From Actinomycetota bacterium (GTDB taxonomy: Bacteria > Actinomycetota > Actinomycetes > Nanopelagicales > Nanopelagicaceae): a stretch of DNA of 64,000 bases. Below are positions 48,584 through 56,564 of this stretch, one piece after another; the stretch's first letter is position 1; each line of letters begins with the position of its first letter. The notes beneath the pieces were generated by a model. That model was not told where the DNA came from. It saw only the letters and a program-made list of their open reading frames with translations, and searched no databases. The stretch spans positions 62,001 through 126,000 of the forward strand of contig WLOP01000001.1 of NCBI GenBank assembly GCA_009699205.1, written 5' to 3'. The position numbers and the translations under genes are program-made.

Positions 48584-48937
48584 ATGGCATCAACGGAATT
48601 AGAAAAATCCGATCGTCCTTGGGGCCGATATGAAGTCTTGCAAGAAAGCCACACGCATAAAGTTAAATGCATCTGGGTTTCTCCAGGAAAACGTCTCTCT
48701 TACCAACGCCATAAACATCGTGCAGAACATTGGTACATCGTGCAAGGCAGCGCTGAAGTAATGCTCGACGGAATCACATCTCATCCCCTACCCGGTGCCA
48801 CCGTAGATGTAGCAATGGGACAACTACATCGCATCACAAACATAGGGTCCGACGAAGTTATTTTTGTTGAAGTGCAAACTGGAAGCTATTTTGGTGAAGA
48901 CGATATTGAGCGTGTTGAGGATGATTTCGGGCGCTAA
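48584..48937 (+). CDS. Cupin, mannose-6-phosphate isomerase type II-like
   Basis: 117 residues, one cupin domain. RPWGRYEVLQESHTHKVKCI, PGKRLSYQRHKHRAEHWYIV with the metal-binding His-His-Glu, and a second motif with GQLHRITN. This is the C-terminal isomerase half of ManC/AlgA-type enzymes as a stand-alone protein. It may interconvert fructose and mannose 6-phosphates, relevant to the GDP-mannose used by PimA, but that is inference. The ribosome binding site GAAAGG is 8 bases before the ATG. It is embedded between tRNA-Cys and tRNA-Val. Confidence 0.8.
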   Translation: MASTELEKSDRPWGRYEVLQESHTHKVKCIWVSPGKRLSYQRHKHRAEHWYIVQGSAEVMLDGITSHPLPGATVDVAMGQLHRITNIGSDEVIFVEVQTGSYFGEDDIERVEDDFGR

Positions 48938-48988
48938 CGGAAAGGAATACGTTCATATTTATTGGTGAGGTATGCTTCGCCACAGCAA

Positions 48989-49060
48989 GGATCGTTGGCT
49001 CAGCGGTAGAGCACCACATTGACATTGTGGGGGTCACTGGTTCGATCCCAGTACGGTCCA
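48989..49060 (+). tRNA. tRNA-Val (GAC)
   Basis: 72 nt. Acceptor GGATCGT/ACGGTCC (one T-G pair), anticodon stem CCACA/TGTGG around TTGACAT with anticodon GAC at 49021-49023, T arm CTGGTTCGATCCCAG, discriminator A. CCA is not encoded. Gly-Cys-Val clusters are common in actinobacteria; here the cupin gene separates Val from the others. Confidence 0.97.
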
Positions 49061-49091
49061 CTTTCACGCCTTGCTAATGAGAAGGTCAGGC

Positions 49092-49097
49092 TAAGAT
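49092..49097 (+). promoter_or_regulatory. -10 element for leaderless GNAT-lysE transcript
   Basis: TAAGAT, then six bases (TTCTAC), then the ATG at 49104. TTGCTA at 49071-49076 is a possible -35 with a short spacer. No ribosome binding site is seen. Confidence 0.5.
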
Positions 49098-49103
49098 TTC
49101 TAC

Positions 49104-49577
49104 ATGATTATCCGCGAAGCGCGCCTAGGTGATGCTTCAAAGATCCTGCAATTGATTCACGGCCTTGCAGATTATGAGAAGGCGCCCGAACAAGTGGTCG
49201 CCACCGTAGAGAAGATCGAAGAATCACTTTTTTGCGACGCGCCAGTAGCTTTCTGTTTACTTGCTGAAATCGAAGATGAGATTGTCGGCTTCGCCATTTG
49301 GTTTAAGAATTATTCAACGTGGTTAGGTGAACCAGGGATTTATCTGGAAGATCTCTATGTCGATTCCGCTTATCGCGCGCAAGGAATCGGAACCGCTCTG
49401 ATGAAACACTTAGCCCAGATGTGCGTGCATCTCGGTTATCGCAGATTCCAATGGTGGGTTCTGGATTGGAACAAACCGGCTATCGATTTCTATCAATCGA
49501 TCGGCGCCGAGCCCATGGATGAATGGACAGTCTTTCGATTATCCGGAAATGCACTCGCAGAATTCGCAAAATCTTAG
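49104..49577 (+). CDS. GNAT-family N-acetyltransferase
   Basis: 157 residues. GNAT fold: IIREARLGDASKILQLIHGL at the start, YLEDLYVDSAYRAQGIGTAL containing the acetyl-CoA pyrophosphate loop RAQGIG, and FQWWVLDWNKPAIDFYQSIG. Closest in pattern to diamine (spermidine) acetyltransferases, whose W-x-V-L-x-W-N motif is present, so a small amine substrate is plausible. The stop directly abuts the lysE-like start (49578), suggesting co-translation with an exporter. Confidence 0.85.
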   Translation: MIIREARLGDASKILQLIHGLADYEKAPEQVVATVEKIEESLFCDAPVAFCLLAEIEDEIVGFAIWFKNYSTWLGEPGIYLEDLYVDSAYRAQGIGTALMKHLAQMCVHLGYRRFQWWVLDWNKPAIDFYQSIGAEPMDEWTVFRLSGNALAEFAKS

Positions 49578-50213
49578 ATGCACAACCTCCTTAGAGAAAT
49601 CCCAGGCTTCTTCGCAGCCACTTTTCTACTGGCAATGGTCCCCGGACAGGGCGTGGCAATGGTTTTACGGCAATCAATTCTTGGAGGTTCTCGTTTAGCT
49701 CTCTTTGCGGTGCTCGGAAATAGCACTGGTCTATTCATTTGGGGAACTTTTAGCGCAATCGGCCTTTCAGCAATATTTATCTCCTCTCCCCTGGCTTTTT
49801 CAATCTTAAAATGGACAGGTGTATGCGTTCTAGTTCTCTTATCTCTGAAAACTTTCATACAACTGCGCAACGAATCTGGAAAATTTGATTTAACGCAAAA
49901 AGGGGACAGCTCTAAATTTGGTTCTTTTCGACTGGGATTAATCACAAATCTGACAAACGTGAAAGCCGCTGTTTTCGCCGTAGCTTTCCTTCCTCAGTTT
50001 GTTCCTGCTAACTTCTCGCTAGCGTGGGGAATTTTCATCTTCGGCTGTTTATGGCCTGTCGTATCAACTTCCTGGTATTTAATCCTTATTTGGACAGTTG
50101 ATAAATCCGCCAATGTGATTCAGAAGCCCATTGTTCGTAGAGTGCTCACAGGAGTATCGGCTATCGGGATTATGGTGCTTGCAATCGGTCTGGCTTTTAG
50201 CTCTTCCCGCTAA
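49578..50213 (+). CDS. LysE/RhtB-family exporter
   Basis: 211 residues with about six membrane helices. Typical N terminus LLAMVPGQGVAMVLRQSILGG, which resembles the GPG/PGP start of LysE proteins, and FRLGLITNLTNVKAAVFAVAFLPQFV in the middle. Exports amino acids or small amines; the substrate cannot be told. No gap to the GNAT gene. Ends in a 17-nt convergent overlap with the PAP2 gene. Confidence 0.85.
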   Translation: MHNLLREIPGFFAATFLLAMVPGQGVAMVLRQSILGGSRLALFAVLGNSTGLFIWGTFSAIGLSAIFISSPLAFSILKWTGVCVLVLLSLKTFIQLRNESGKFDLTQKGDSSKFGSFRLGLITNLTNVKAAVFAVAFLPQFVPANFSLAWGIFIFGCLWPVVSTSWYLILIWTVDKSANVIQKPIVRRVLTGVSAIGIMVLAIGLAFSSSR

Positions 50214-50856
50214 CGCTGACCGGAAGTGATGGTTTTTCTATCCAGAATGCCGTTATCCAGTAACACGTAAAGGCAACAAAGATTCCGCCATAAATATCGA
50301 TCACAAAATGCTGATGAAGAAAAACTGTTGCTGGCAGAATGAGAAAGAACCAAAAACCAAGCATGTACGAAGTACGAGGCGCTAAATGACGTAATCGCCA
50401 TAGAGCAATCATTGAGACAACCGACCATGTGACGTGATTTGAGGGAAATCCGTTGAGTGGTTGATCGTTGCCGTAAACCACATGCACCAAAATCCAATCA
50501 AAAACAGAATTACCAAGAACTGGCGTGCGGGGAACCTGCGTCTGGAAAAATGCATACGCAATATCCAAAGAAAGTTGACCCAAAATTATCGCTAAACCGT
50601 TAACAAGAAATGCCCTGAAACCTGCGATTCGCAAAGAGAGAATTGGGACAACGAATGCGGCCAGTAAATGGAAACTCAAGTATGGGATAACGAAAATCGA
50701 TACCACTGGGATCTTCGCATCTAGCCAGCCACGCATTACTAACGGTTCGTAAGAATAAGTTGCCTTATTAAATAACTCGTAACTTACGAATGCAAGAATG
50801 ATTCCAAAAAAAATTCCGTATACAGAATACTTTTCATTTCTGGACAGATCTTTCAT
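50197..50856 (-). CDS. PAP2-like membrane phosphatase/transferase
   Basis: 219 residues, about six membrane helices. PAP2 signatures in the inositolphosphotransferase (Aur1/Ipt1-like) form: NGFPSNHVTWSV in place of PSGH, and VFLHQHFVIDIYGG with the catalytic His-x3-Asp type ending. The first PAP2 motif (KxxxxxxRP) is not clear, so activity could be altered. May act on polyprenyl or inositol phospholipids. Single gene with a leaderless -10. Confidence 0.7.
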   Translation of the reverse strand: MKDLSRNEKYSVYGIFFGIILAFVSYELFNKATYSYEPLVMRGWLDAKIPVVSIFVIPYLSFHLLAAFVVPILSLRIAGFRAFLVNGLAIILGQLSLDIAYAFFQTQVPRTPVLGNSVFDWILVHVVYGNDQPLNGFPSNHVTWSVVSMIALWRLRHLAPRTSYMLGFWFFLILPATVFLHQHFVIDIYGGIFVAFTCYWITAFWIEKPSLPVSVSGKS

Positions 50857-50862
50857 GGACGA

Positions 50863-50868
50863 ATTCTA
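50863..50868 (-). promoter_or_regulatory. -10 element for leaderless PAP2 transcript
   Basis: Minus strand TAGAAT, then six bases (TCGTCC), then the ATG at 50856. A good TANNNT match with no ribosome binding site. Confidence 0.5.
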
Positions 50869-50941
50869 AGGCAAGCAACGCTTGTTATCAGGAATTAGCG
50901 CCCATCTACAAAGGGAGTTTTTGCAATTCAATCGAATATCG

Positions 50942-50970
50942 TTGACATTAGGGGCTCTAACAAGAAAACT
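50942..50970 (+). promoter_or_regulatory. Candidate promoter of the surface-protein operon
   Basis: TTGACA (50942-50947), 17 bases, AAAACT (50965-50970), six bases, ATG at 50977. The -35 is perfect, the -10 poor; spacing again predicts a leaderless transcript. Confidence 0.35.
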
Positions 50971-50976
50971 TCCGTC

Positions 50977-52461
50977 ATGGGAAAACGAGTGCTCAACGGT
51001 CTACTTCTTATCGTGGCTCTCATGCTTATGCTCCCAACCGGCCCTGCTCAAGCAGCAACCTCGATTTCCGAATCATCGCTTCCGCAAATTTTCGGGCTCT
51101 CCTTATATCCTGGAGAACCAGCTGTTTATGAAATCCAAGCCACGACGCATGAGAAAATAACTATCAAGTTTAGCGATGCAACTAGCAACATCTCCTTGCG
51201 CATTACTGAATGCATGTGCCAAGAAGGTAATAATATAGTGTCCCTGTCGAATAACGTACAAAACTCCTCACGAACTTATGAACTAGGTAAAGGCTTGTTT
51301 CGTTTTGAAATCGCTACTATTTCTTCAGCGGGGGCACCTGCTCCTGTCACTAGCGTTAAATTTGCGGTTTCGCGCGAAGTGATAGTGACCGCTGATCCTT
51401 CTCCCAAAACAAGCACCTCCCCGAAAGCTTCCAACTCTGCTAACCCAGTGTCCTCACCGAATACCACGCAACAGAATATTACGCGGATATCTGAAACTGC
51501 TCTCCCTCAACAAGTAGGGATTTCTTTATCCGTGGGACACAATGTTGTATATGAAATCATGATCACGAAAAAGGAAAAGATAACACTAAGTTTTGGCGAT
51601 TCAAGCAATAACGCATCTGTGCGAATGGCCTACGGAATGTGCGACACAACTAATTGTCCCGTAACAACTGTAGATAATGTCCAAACTCGAAATCTTACAA
51701 TCGATGTGCAACCCGGAACCTTCAGCATGGAGTTCAATATAGTTCCAGTAACAGGGAAAGATTCTCAAACAACTACTATGCAAATGGCAGTTGCTCGTAA
51801 CCAAACTGTATTGCCGAGTGCAACCCCCACCAATGAAATCACATCGACGCCCTCTTCAACACCCTCTTCAACAGCGACCAAATCGCCCACGCAATCCAGC
51901 ACTCAAAAACCAGAATCCCAAGTGACCCCAACTCCAGATGTATCTGCCCCGATAGCAGTTGCTACGCAATCGCCATCCGTCAGCAATTCTCCGATTCCGG
52001 AAAGTACATCAGTCCCTACACCGCAAACGATTTCACATGTACAGCAAGACGTGAGCGGAGTGGAAAACGGGGGCATCGCGCTACTCGGAGTACCTCTACA
52101 ACCTCAAGTTATCGGCGAAGATGGAATCATCACTCCAGCAGCTCCGCTCCCTGACTCTGGCGAACCTTTGCCTCCTGATGCCATCACCGTGACAGAAACT
52201 TTCAAGGGTCAACCAGGAGGAACCCTCTTCAATTCACCAGATATCGCTACTCCGGTTGAATTGATTGCTGTAGCGCTTCCATCCATAGTTCAAAAATTGC
52301 CTGGTTTATCAACTGGAATCCAAGCTGCAAATCGAGCTTTTGTTTCGTTAGAAAATATCGGAAATGACATGTCCCCAATAACACGTAAAAAAGCCAAAAA
52401 GATTCTGGTCACTACGATCATCGCTGGCCAGATGACAACAATAAGGAGAAAAACGTTATGA
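50977..52461 (+). CDS. Secreted or surface protein with two copies of an unknown domain
   Basis: 494 residues. Signal peptide (about 1-27, GPAQAA). A domain at 29-137 (ISESSLPQIFGLSLYPG) repeats at 169-278 (ISETALPQQVGISLSVG), each with VYEI, an EKIT strand and a closely spaced Cys pair (79/81 and 222/227). An S/T/P-rich stretch (about 280-350) contains a 12-bp tandem duplication. The C-terminal part has a hydrophobic PVELIAVALPSIVQKL and a basic end. I recognise no family. Its stop overlaps the start of a 58-residue membrane protein (ATGA), so the two are probably made together. Confidence 0.75.
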   Translation: MGKRVLNGLLLIVALMLMLPTGPAQAATSISESSLPQIFGLSLYPGEPAVYEIQATTHEKITIKFSDATSNISLRITECMCQEGNNIVSLSNNVQNSSRTYELGKGLFRFEIATISSAGAPAPVTSVKFAVSREVIVTADPSPKTSTSPKASNSANPVSSPNTTQQNITRISETALPQQVGISLSVGHNVVYEIMITKKEKITLSFGDSSNNASVRMAYGMCDTTNCPVTTVDNVQTRNLTIDVQPGTFSMEFNIVPVTGKDSQTTTMQMAVARNQTVLPSATPTNEITSTPSSTPSSTATKSPTQSSTQKPESQVTPTPDVSAPIAVATQSPSVSNSPIPESTSVPTPQTISHVQQDVSGVENGGIALLGVPLQPQVIGEDGIITPAAPLPDSGEPLPPDAITVTETFKGQPGGTLFNSPDIATPVELIAVALPSIVQKLPGLSTGIQAANRAFVSLENIGNDMSPITRKKAKKILVTTIIAGQMTTIRRKTL

Positions 52462-52634
52462 AATTCTTTAAAGACGCTCTCGTTGATCTTGCGAATCAAA
52501 TTTGGCACCTACTAGGTTTCTTCGCAGCCTGGCTAGTGCTCACAGGTTCAGCAAAACGCGTTGTAGGTTGGGCGATACTTATTGGCCTCATACTTTGGGT
52601 CGCCACGCTTCGCATCCGCACTCAAAAGCATTGA
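52458..52634 (+). CDS. Small two-helix membrane protein (58 residues)
   Basis: Starts at the ATG at 52458 with the ribosome binding site AAGGAG 9 bases before, inside the end of the surface-protein gene. Two hydrophobic segments: WHLLGFFAAWLVLTG (about 21-35) and VVGWAILIGLILWVATL (about 39-55), ending in basic RIRTQKH. No family recognised. The stop overlaps the TTG start of the EamA gene (TTGA). The tight coupling on both sides argues that this short frame is real. Confidence 0.65.
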   Translation: MKFFKDALVDLANQIWHLLGFFAAWLVLTGSAKRVVGWAILIGLILWVATLRIRTQKH

Positions 52635-53548
52635 GGGCTGCAACTGCTGATGCAAAGCGTAAGGAAATCTTAGGACTGATCTACGCCCTTATCGGTATCT
52701 TCTTTTTCTCGCTCTCCTTGCCGCTCACTAAAATGGCTATCGATGGTTTCAATCCGATTTTCACTGCTTTTGTTCGACCTGTAATTGCGGCAACTTTAGC
52801 CGTTCCTCTTCTCATCGCCTTCAAAGCCCCAAAATTTCCGCAAGCACATTTACGGGCCTTCCTATTCACTATTTTTGGTGGGGTGTTTATTTGGCCGATA
52901 TTTATAGCCTCGGCGCTCAATAGAACAACATCAGCACATGTAGCGATCATCGTTTCGATCATGCCCTTGAGCACAGCTATTTTCGCAGTCTTACGCACCA
53001 AGCAAACTGTTTCATGGCAATTTTGGGCAGCTTCTGTTTTAGGAACGGCGCTCCTGGTGCTTTTCGCAATTAGTAGAGGCGGCGCCGCTGATGCCGATCC
53101 AATAGCTGATCTCTTCACTTTGATCGCGGTAATTGCGTCTTCAATGTGTTATGTGGAAGGCGCACAATTAACTCAAGTAATGCCGGGTTGGCAAGTAATT
53201 TCATGGGTCGTAATTCTCGCTCTACCGATTTGCATTCCAGCTTCGTTCATTGCATGGGTACTCACGCATCACAATCACGTGATAACTACTAGGTCCGTCG
53301 TTGGGCTTTTGGGTATTGGATATTCTTCAATGTATATCGGGTTCATAGCTTGGTACCGAGGTTTAAAGGATGCCGGAACGGCGCATGGTTCTCAGGTACA
53401 GCAGGTTCAAGCGATTTTGACGCTAGGTTGGTCAGCGCTACTTCTGCACGAAAAAGTAACAACACCTATGGTTCTTATAGCTTGTGGTGTTATCGGAGCA
53501 GTTTTATGGGCACTTATTTCGCGTCAGCGAATTCCTGTAATTTCCTGA
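52631..53548 (+). CDS. EamA/DMT-family transporter
   Basis: 305 residues from the TTG at 52631, chosen because earlier in-frame sequence lies within the 58-residue gene and is not transporter-like. Ten membrane helices in two EamA halves: GLIYALIGIFFFSLSLPLTK with RPVIAATLAVPLL in the first, and MYIGFIAWYRGLKDAGTAHG with QQVQAILTLGWSALLL in the second. Probably exports a metabolite; the substrate is unknown. Last of the coupled trio. Ends with a 25-nt convergent overlap with the hydrolase gene. Confidence 0.85.
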   Translation: MRAATADAKRKEILGLIYALIGIFFFSLSLPLTKMAIDGFNPIFTAFVRPVIAATLAVPLLIAFKAPKFPQAHLRAFLFTIFGGVFIWPIFIASALNRTTSAHVAIIVSIMPLSTAIFAVLRTKQTVSWQFWAASVLGTALLVLFAISRGGAADADPIADLFTLIAVIASSMCYVEGAQLTQVMPGWQVISWVVILALPICIPASFIAWVLTHHNHVITTRSVVGLLGIGYSSMYIGFIAWYRGLKDAGTAHGSQVQQVQAILTLGWSALLLHEKVTTPMVLIACGVIGAVLWALISRQRIPVIS

Positions 53549-54300
53549 ACGAAAAGTAAAGAATTTTCGAAAATCTGATCAGCGTCATAATCAATTGTTG
53601 CAACATGATAACTGTTGAGTAATTCAACTCGTTGTTTGCGGGCGCTCCCAATTTCTGCCATCACAATCTCAGTGTTAGAAACTGTAAGCACGTGATCATC
53701 TTTACTATGAAATAGCAGAAGTGGCTTCTTGATCGAACCAAGAGTGGATCTTGAACTTTTTAGCAATCTATTAAGTTGCACGACTCCTCGAGTTGGAAGG
53801 GCGTCATACCCATACTCAGAAATATTTGGTCGCTTAATATCGTCTCCGACTGAAGGTAAACTTGCTTTTAATCGAGCAATTACTGGGGCAAACTTAATAG
53901 CAAGCCCGGGGATATGAATCATCGGGTTAACGAGAACAATTCCGTCAATTTTCTCTCCATGGTGTGCCGAGACGTATAGCGAGGTACCGCCCCCCATAGA
54001 GAGTCCAAATATGAAAACCGAATCGCACGTTTTGTGAAGTTCATCTATCTCTTCAACAACTCTTGCGGGCCATTGCTCCCAGGTAACTTGATTCAAATCC
54101 TCCCAACGGGTTCCGTGACCAGGAAGCCTTGGTAGACGAACGGTGTAACCTCGCGCTGCGAAAAATTCGGCCCAAGAACGCATCGATGCAGGTGACCCAG
54201 TAAACCCGTGAACAAAAACGATTCCAATTTTTCCCGTTACACCGCTTCCACGACGTGCAAAATCATCGACTAAGCCTTCGGGTGCGTTCTCAACGCTCAT
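53524..54300 (-). CDS. Alpha/beta hydrolase (monoacylglycerol lipase/carboxylesterase type)
   Basis: 258 residues. IGIVFVHGFTGSPASMRSWA with the oxyanion region HGF, the nucleophile elbow FGLSMGGGTSLYV, Asp in LLFHSKDDHVLT and His in NSYHVATIDYD: a complete Ser-Asp-His triad. Pattern close to Est30-type carboxylesterases and bacterial monoacylglycerol lipases. Leaderless -10 upstream, divergent from dnaQ-like. Confidence 0.87.
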   Translation of the reverse strand: MSVENAPEGLVDDFARRGSGVTGKIGIVFVHGFTGSPASMRSWAEFFAARGYTVRLPRLPGHGTRWEDLNQVTWEQWPARVVEEIDELHKTCDSVFIFGLSMGGGTSLYVSAHHGEKIDGIVLVNPMIHIPGLAIKFAPVIARLKASLPSVGDDIKRPNISEYGYDALPTRGVVQLNRLLKSSRSTLGSIKKPLLLFHSKDDHVLTVSNTEIVMAEIGSARKQRVELLNSYHVATIDYDADQIFENSLLFVQEITGIR

Positions 54301-54306
54301 AGAAAT

Positions 54307-54312
54307 AGCGTA
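54307..54312 (-). promoter_or_regulatory. -10 element for leaderless hydrolase transcript
   Basis: Minus strand TACGCT, six bases (ATTTCT), then the ATG at 54300. Lies 34 bases from the divergent dnaQ-like -10, so the two promoters share their upstream DNA. Confidence 0.5.
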
Positions 54313-54340
54313 GACCTGAGTCCCTGTCGCATCAATGCCC

Positions 54341-54346
54341 TAGGGT
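54341..54346 (+). promoter_or_regulatory. -10 element for leaderless DnaQ-like transcript
   Basis: TAGGGT, six bases (TCAAAC), then the ATG at 54353. No ribosome binding site. Confidence 0.5.
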
Positions 54347-54352
54347 TCAAAC

Positions 54353-54961
54353 ATGACTAGCACGCTATCGGAGACAACCTTTGTCGTGCTTGACTTAGAA
54401 ACTTCTGGCGGTTCCCCCAAACACGGTGCTGCAATTACCGAAATTGGCGCCGTGAAAGTTCGTGGTGGCCATGTCATAGAGGAATTCCAGATGCTGGTAA
54501 ATCCTGGGCATGCTCTTCCGGAGTTCATCACAGATCTGACCGGCATCACCGACTCTATGCTTGCAAATGCCCCGTCAGTAGCATTGGCGCTTCCAACTTT
54601 TTTAGAATTTATTGGTCACCCATCAGAATCGGTTCTTGTTGCCCACAATGCACCTTTCGATATTGGTTTTCTTAAATCCGCGGCCGCCAACCTTGAAATT
54701 GCGTGGCCTGATTATTCGATAATCGACACGGTTCGCATTTCCCGGCATGTACTCACTCTCGAGGATGTTCCCAATTGTTCGCTATCGACCTTATCTGAAT
54801 TCTTCGGGACCGTTACTACTCCCAACCACAGAGCGCTCGAAGATGCTCGAGCGACTGTTGATGTGTTGCACGCAATCTTCGAACGTTTAGGCACTTTCAA
54901 CGTTACTCATTTAGATCAATTAGAAAAACTTAATCGCCAGAGATCTCCGAGGTTAAAGTAA
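54353..54961 (+). CDS. DnaQ-like DEDDh 3'-5' exonuclease
   Basis: 202 residues. ExoI TFVVLDLETSGGSPKHG (Asp-Glu), ExoII VAHNAPFDIGFLKSA (Asp), ExoIII NHRALEDARATVDVL (His, Asp): all five DEDDh residues are present. It is the exonuclease domain alone, like DNA polymerase III epsilon subunits or the DinG/UvrC-fused versions, so proofreading or RNA/DNA trimming is possible. Ends in a 32-nt convergent overlap with trpD, the longest in the window. Confidence 0.88.
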   Translation: MTSTLSETTFVVLDLETSGGSPKHGAAITEIGAVKVRGGHVIEEFQMLVNPGHALPEFITDLTGITDSMLANAPSVALALPTFLEFIGHPSESVLVAHNAPFDIGFLKSAAANLEIAWPDYSIIDTVRISRHVLTLEDVPNCSLSTLSEFFGTVTTPNHRALEDARATVDVLHAIFERLGTFNVTHLDQLEKLNRQRSPRLK

Positions 54962-55976
54962 CCCAGCGCTCGAGCAGTTCCTGCGCTGCTCCAGAATCTA
55001 TAGCGGCAGTGGCTGCAGCTACGCCTTCACGTAGTCGAGTATCTAGGTCAAGATTGGTTTTACCTTCAAAGGCTGCGATTGCTGCGCCAGCGTTAAGGAT
55101 TACCGCATCGCGTGGGGCCCCTCGCTCGCCAGCAAAAATTGCCGAAGTGATGCGCGCATTTTCCGCGGCATCTCCGCCAACGAGAGCTTCTATAGGAGAT
55201 CTATCAATACCGAAATCTTGAGGATCAATTAAAGATGAATCAATGCGTCCATCTCCGATAGTCAAAACAGTAGTTGTCGTAGCTAAAGTGATTTCATCAA
55301 GGCCGTCATCCCCTCGGAAAACAAACCCATCAACTCCACGTGTTGCTAAAACCTCAGCCATTAAAAGATGCATGGCTGGATTTGCCACACCAACAGCCGC
55401 GGCCTTCGGTTGTGCGGGATTGGCTAAAGGTCCCAAAATATTGAAAATGGTTGGCACACCAAGTTCTTTCCGAGCTGGGGCGGCAAAGCGCATAGCGGGA
55501 TGAAATACTGGAGCAAAACAGAATCCGATACCCAGTTCTGCAACGCAGCGTTCGACACCTTCCCCATCAAGAGTGATTACGACGCCTAAGGCTTCCAGCA
55601 AATCTGCGGATCCAGATTTAGACGAGGCAGCTCGATTCCCGTGTTTAACCACGCGCGCCCCTGCCGAGGCAGCAACAATCGCCGAAGTTGTTGAAATATT
55701 TATCGTATGAGCGCCATCACCACCTGTACCGACAGTGTCAACTGCGCGCTCTGAAATTTGTATAGGGGCGCAATGACGGTACATCTCTTCGACAAGAGCG
55801 CTAACTTCATCGGCTGATTCGCCCTTGGCCTTAAGAGCTAAAAGAAATCTCTTTATATTTGCAAGATCTGCTCGTCCATCAAGGATCTCTTTCATAGCCC
55901 ATTGAATTTGGGCTGGCAAAAGATCGGAGAAACTTTCTAAGATTTCGACATTTTCGTCCCAGGAAAAAACGGTCAT
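54930..55976 (-). CDS. trpD: Anthranilate phosphoribosyltransferase
   Basis: 348 residues. PRPP-binding VDTVGTGGDGAHTINISTTS, KHGNRAASSKSGSADLLEAL, and GPLANPAQPKAAAVGV. Second step of tryptophan synthesis. It stands apart from other trp genes, next to cytochrome genes, as in Streptomyces where trpD lies beside qcrCAB. No ribosome binding site is obvious; TATAAA lies about 20 bases upstream. Confidence 0.96.
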   Translation of the reverse strand: MTVFSWDENVEILESFSDLLPAQIQWAMKEILDGRADLANIKRFLLALKAKGESADEVSALVEEMYRHCAPIQISERAVDTVGTGGDGAHTINISTTSAIVAASAGARVVKHGNRAASSKSGSADLLEALGVVITLDGEGVERCVAELGIGFCFAPVFHPAMRFAAPARKELGVPTIFNILGPLANPAQPKAAAVGVANPAMHLLMAEVLATRGVDGFVFRGDDGLDEITLATTTTVLTIGDGRIDSSLIDPQDFGIDRSPIEALVGGDAAENARITSAIFAGERGAPRDAVILNAGAAIAAFEGKTNLDLDTRLREGVAAATAAIDSGAAQELLERWVTLTSEISGD

Positions 55977-55996
55977 GGAATCAATGCCAGAACAAT

Positions 55997-56407
55997 TTAT
56001 AGATGAGGCGTTGAAGCAAGAGCGAGAAGTGCGCCCACGCGCTTTGCTAGAGTAAATGGATCAACGGGATGAACGAGGATTGCATCAGCGCGAGACCACG
56101 CACCTAGCCAAGCATCATCGGCGCGACCCACATACACAATTACCGGTGGTGCATTAAATACTTCATCCTTAATTTGTCGGCAGATCCCGAGTCCGCCTTC
56201 AGGAGCGGCTTCTCCATCGAGAATAATCGCATCTACACGATTGGCATCAAGGAAACTGTGCAAAGCAGGGCCTGTCGCAAATTCAATAATTTCATGTGGC
56301 GCCGATTCCGGGGAAATCCGAGAGCCCAAGGCAGCCCTTATTGAAGCTCGCACAGTGGCATCATCGGAATAGAGAACGATGGTGAGAGTTTTAGACGAAT
56401 CTGACAT
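55997..56407 (-). CDS. Receiver-like (pseudo-receiver) domain protein
   Basis: 136 residues, one CheY-like domain. Acidic residues appear in VLYSDDATVR, the phosphoacceptor position in AIILDGEAAPEGG, and helix 4/strand 5 in VIVYVGRADD; but the conserved Lys of the KP motif is replaced (AILVHPVDP), and there is no output domain or kinase nearby. Likely a phosphorylation-independent signalling or adaptor protein. Divergent from ctaE, a position shared in other actinobacteria as far as I recall. Confidence 0.65.
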   Translation of the reverse strand: MSDSSKTLTIVLYSDDATVRASIRAALGSRISPESAPHEIIEFATGPALHSFLDANRVDAIILDGEAAPEGGLGICRQIKDEVFNAPPVIVYVGRADDAWLGAWSRADAILVHPVDPFTLAKRVGALLALASTPHL

Positions 56408-56413
56408 GTACGT

Positions 56414-56419
56414 AGTCTA
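56414..56419 (-). promoter_or_regulatory. -10 element for leaderless receiver-like gene
   Basis: Minus strand TAGACT, six bases (ACGTAC), then the ATG at 56407. The remaining gap to ctaE (56420-56564) holds the ctaE ribosome binding site and no recognisable gene or redox-regulator site. Confidence 0.5.
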
Positions 56420-56564
56420 ATCCGAGGCAACTTCTCTGTCTCTTATCTAGCTCTTGGCCAGGTCCAAGGTTAAGTGACCTCTCTCACCGAAAAATAGGGC
56501 CACCTCGGGGAGTTAGAGCGCGATTAAGGAGAATTTTCCGCGTGAATAGGAGAGGATATCCCCC

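Noticed and set aside
56420-56564. Redox-regulator (Rex-type) site before ctaE
   Set aside because: No TTGTGAA-type inverted repeat is present in the gap.
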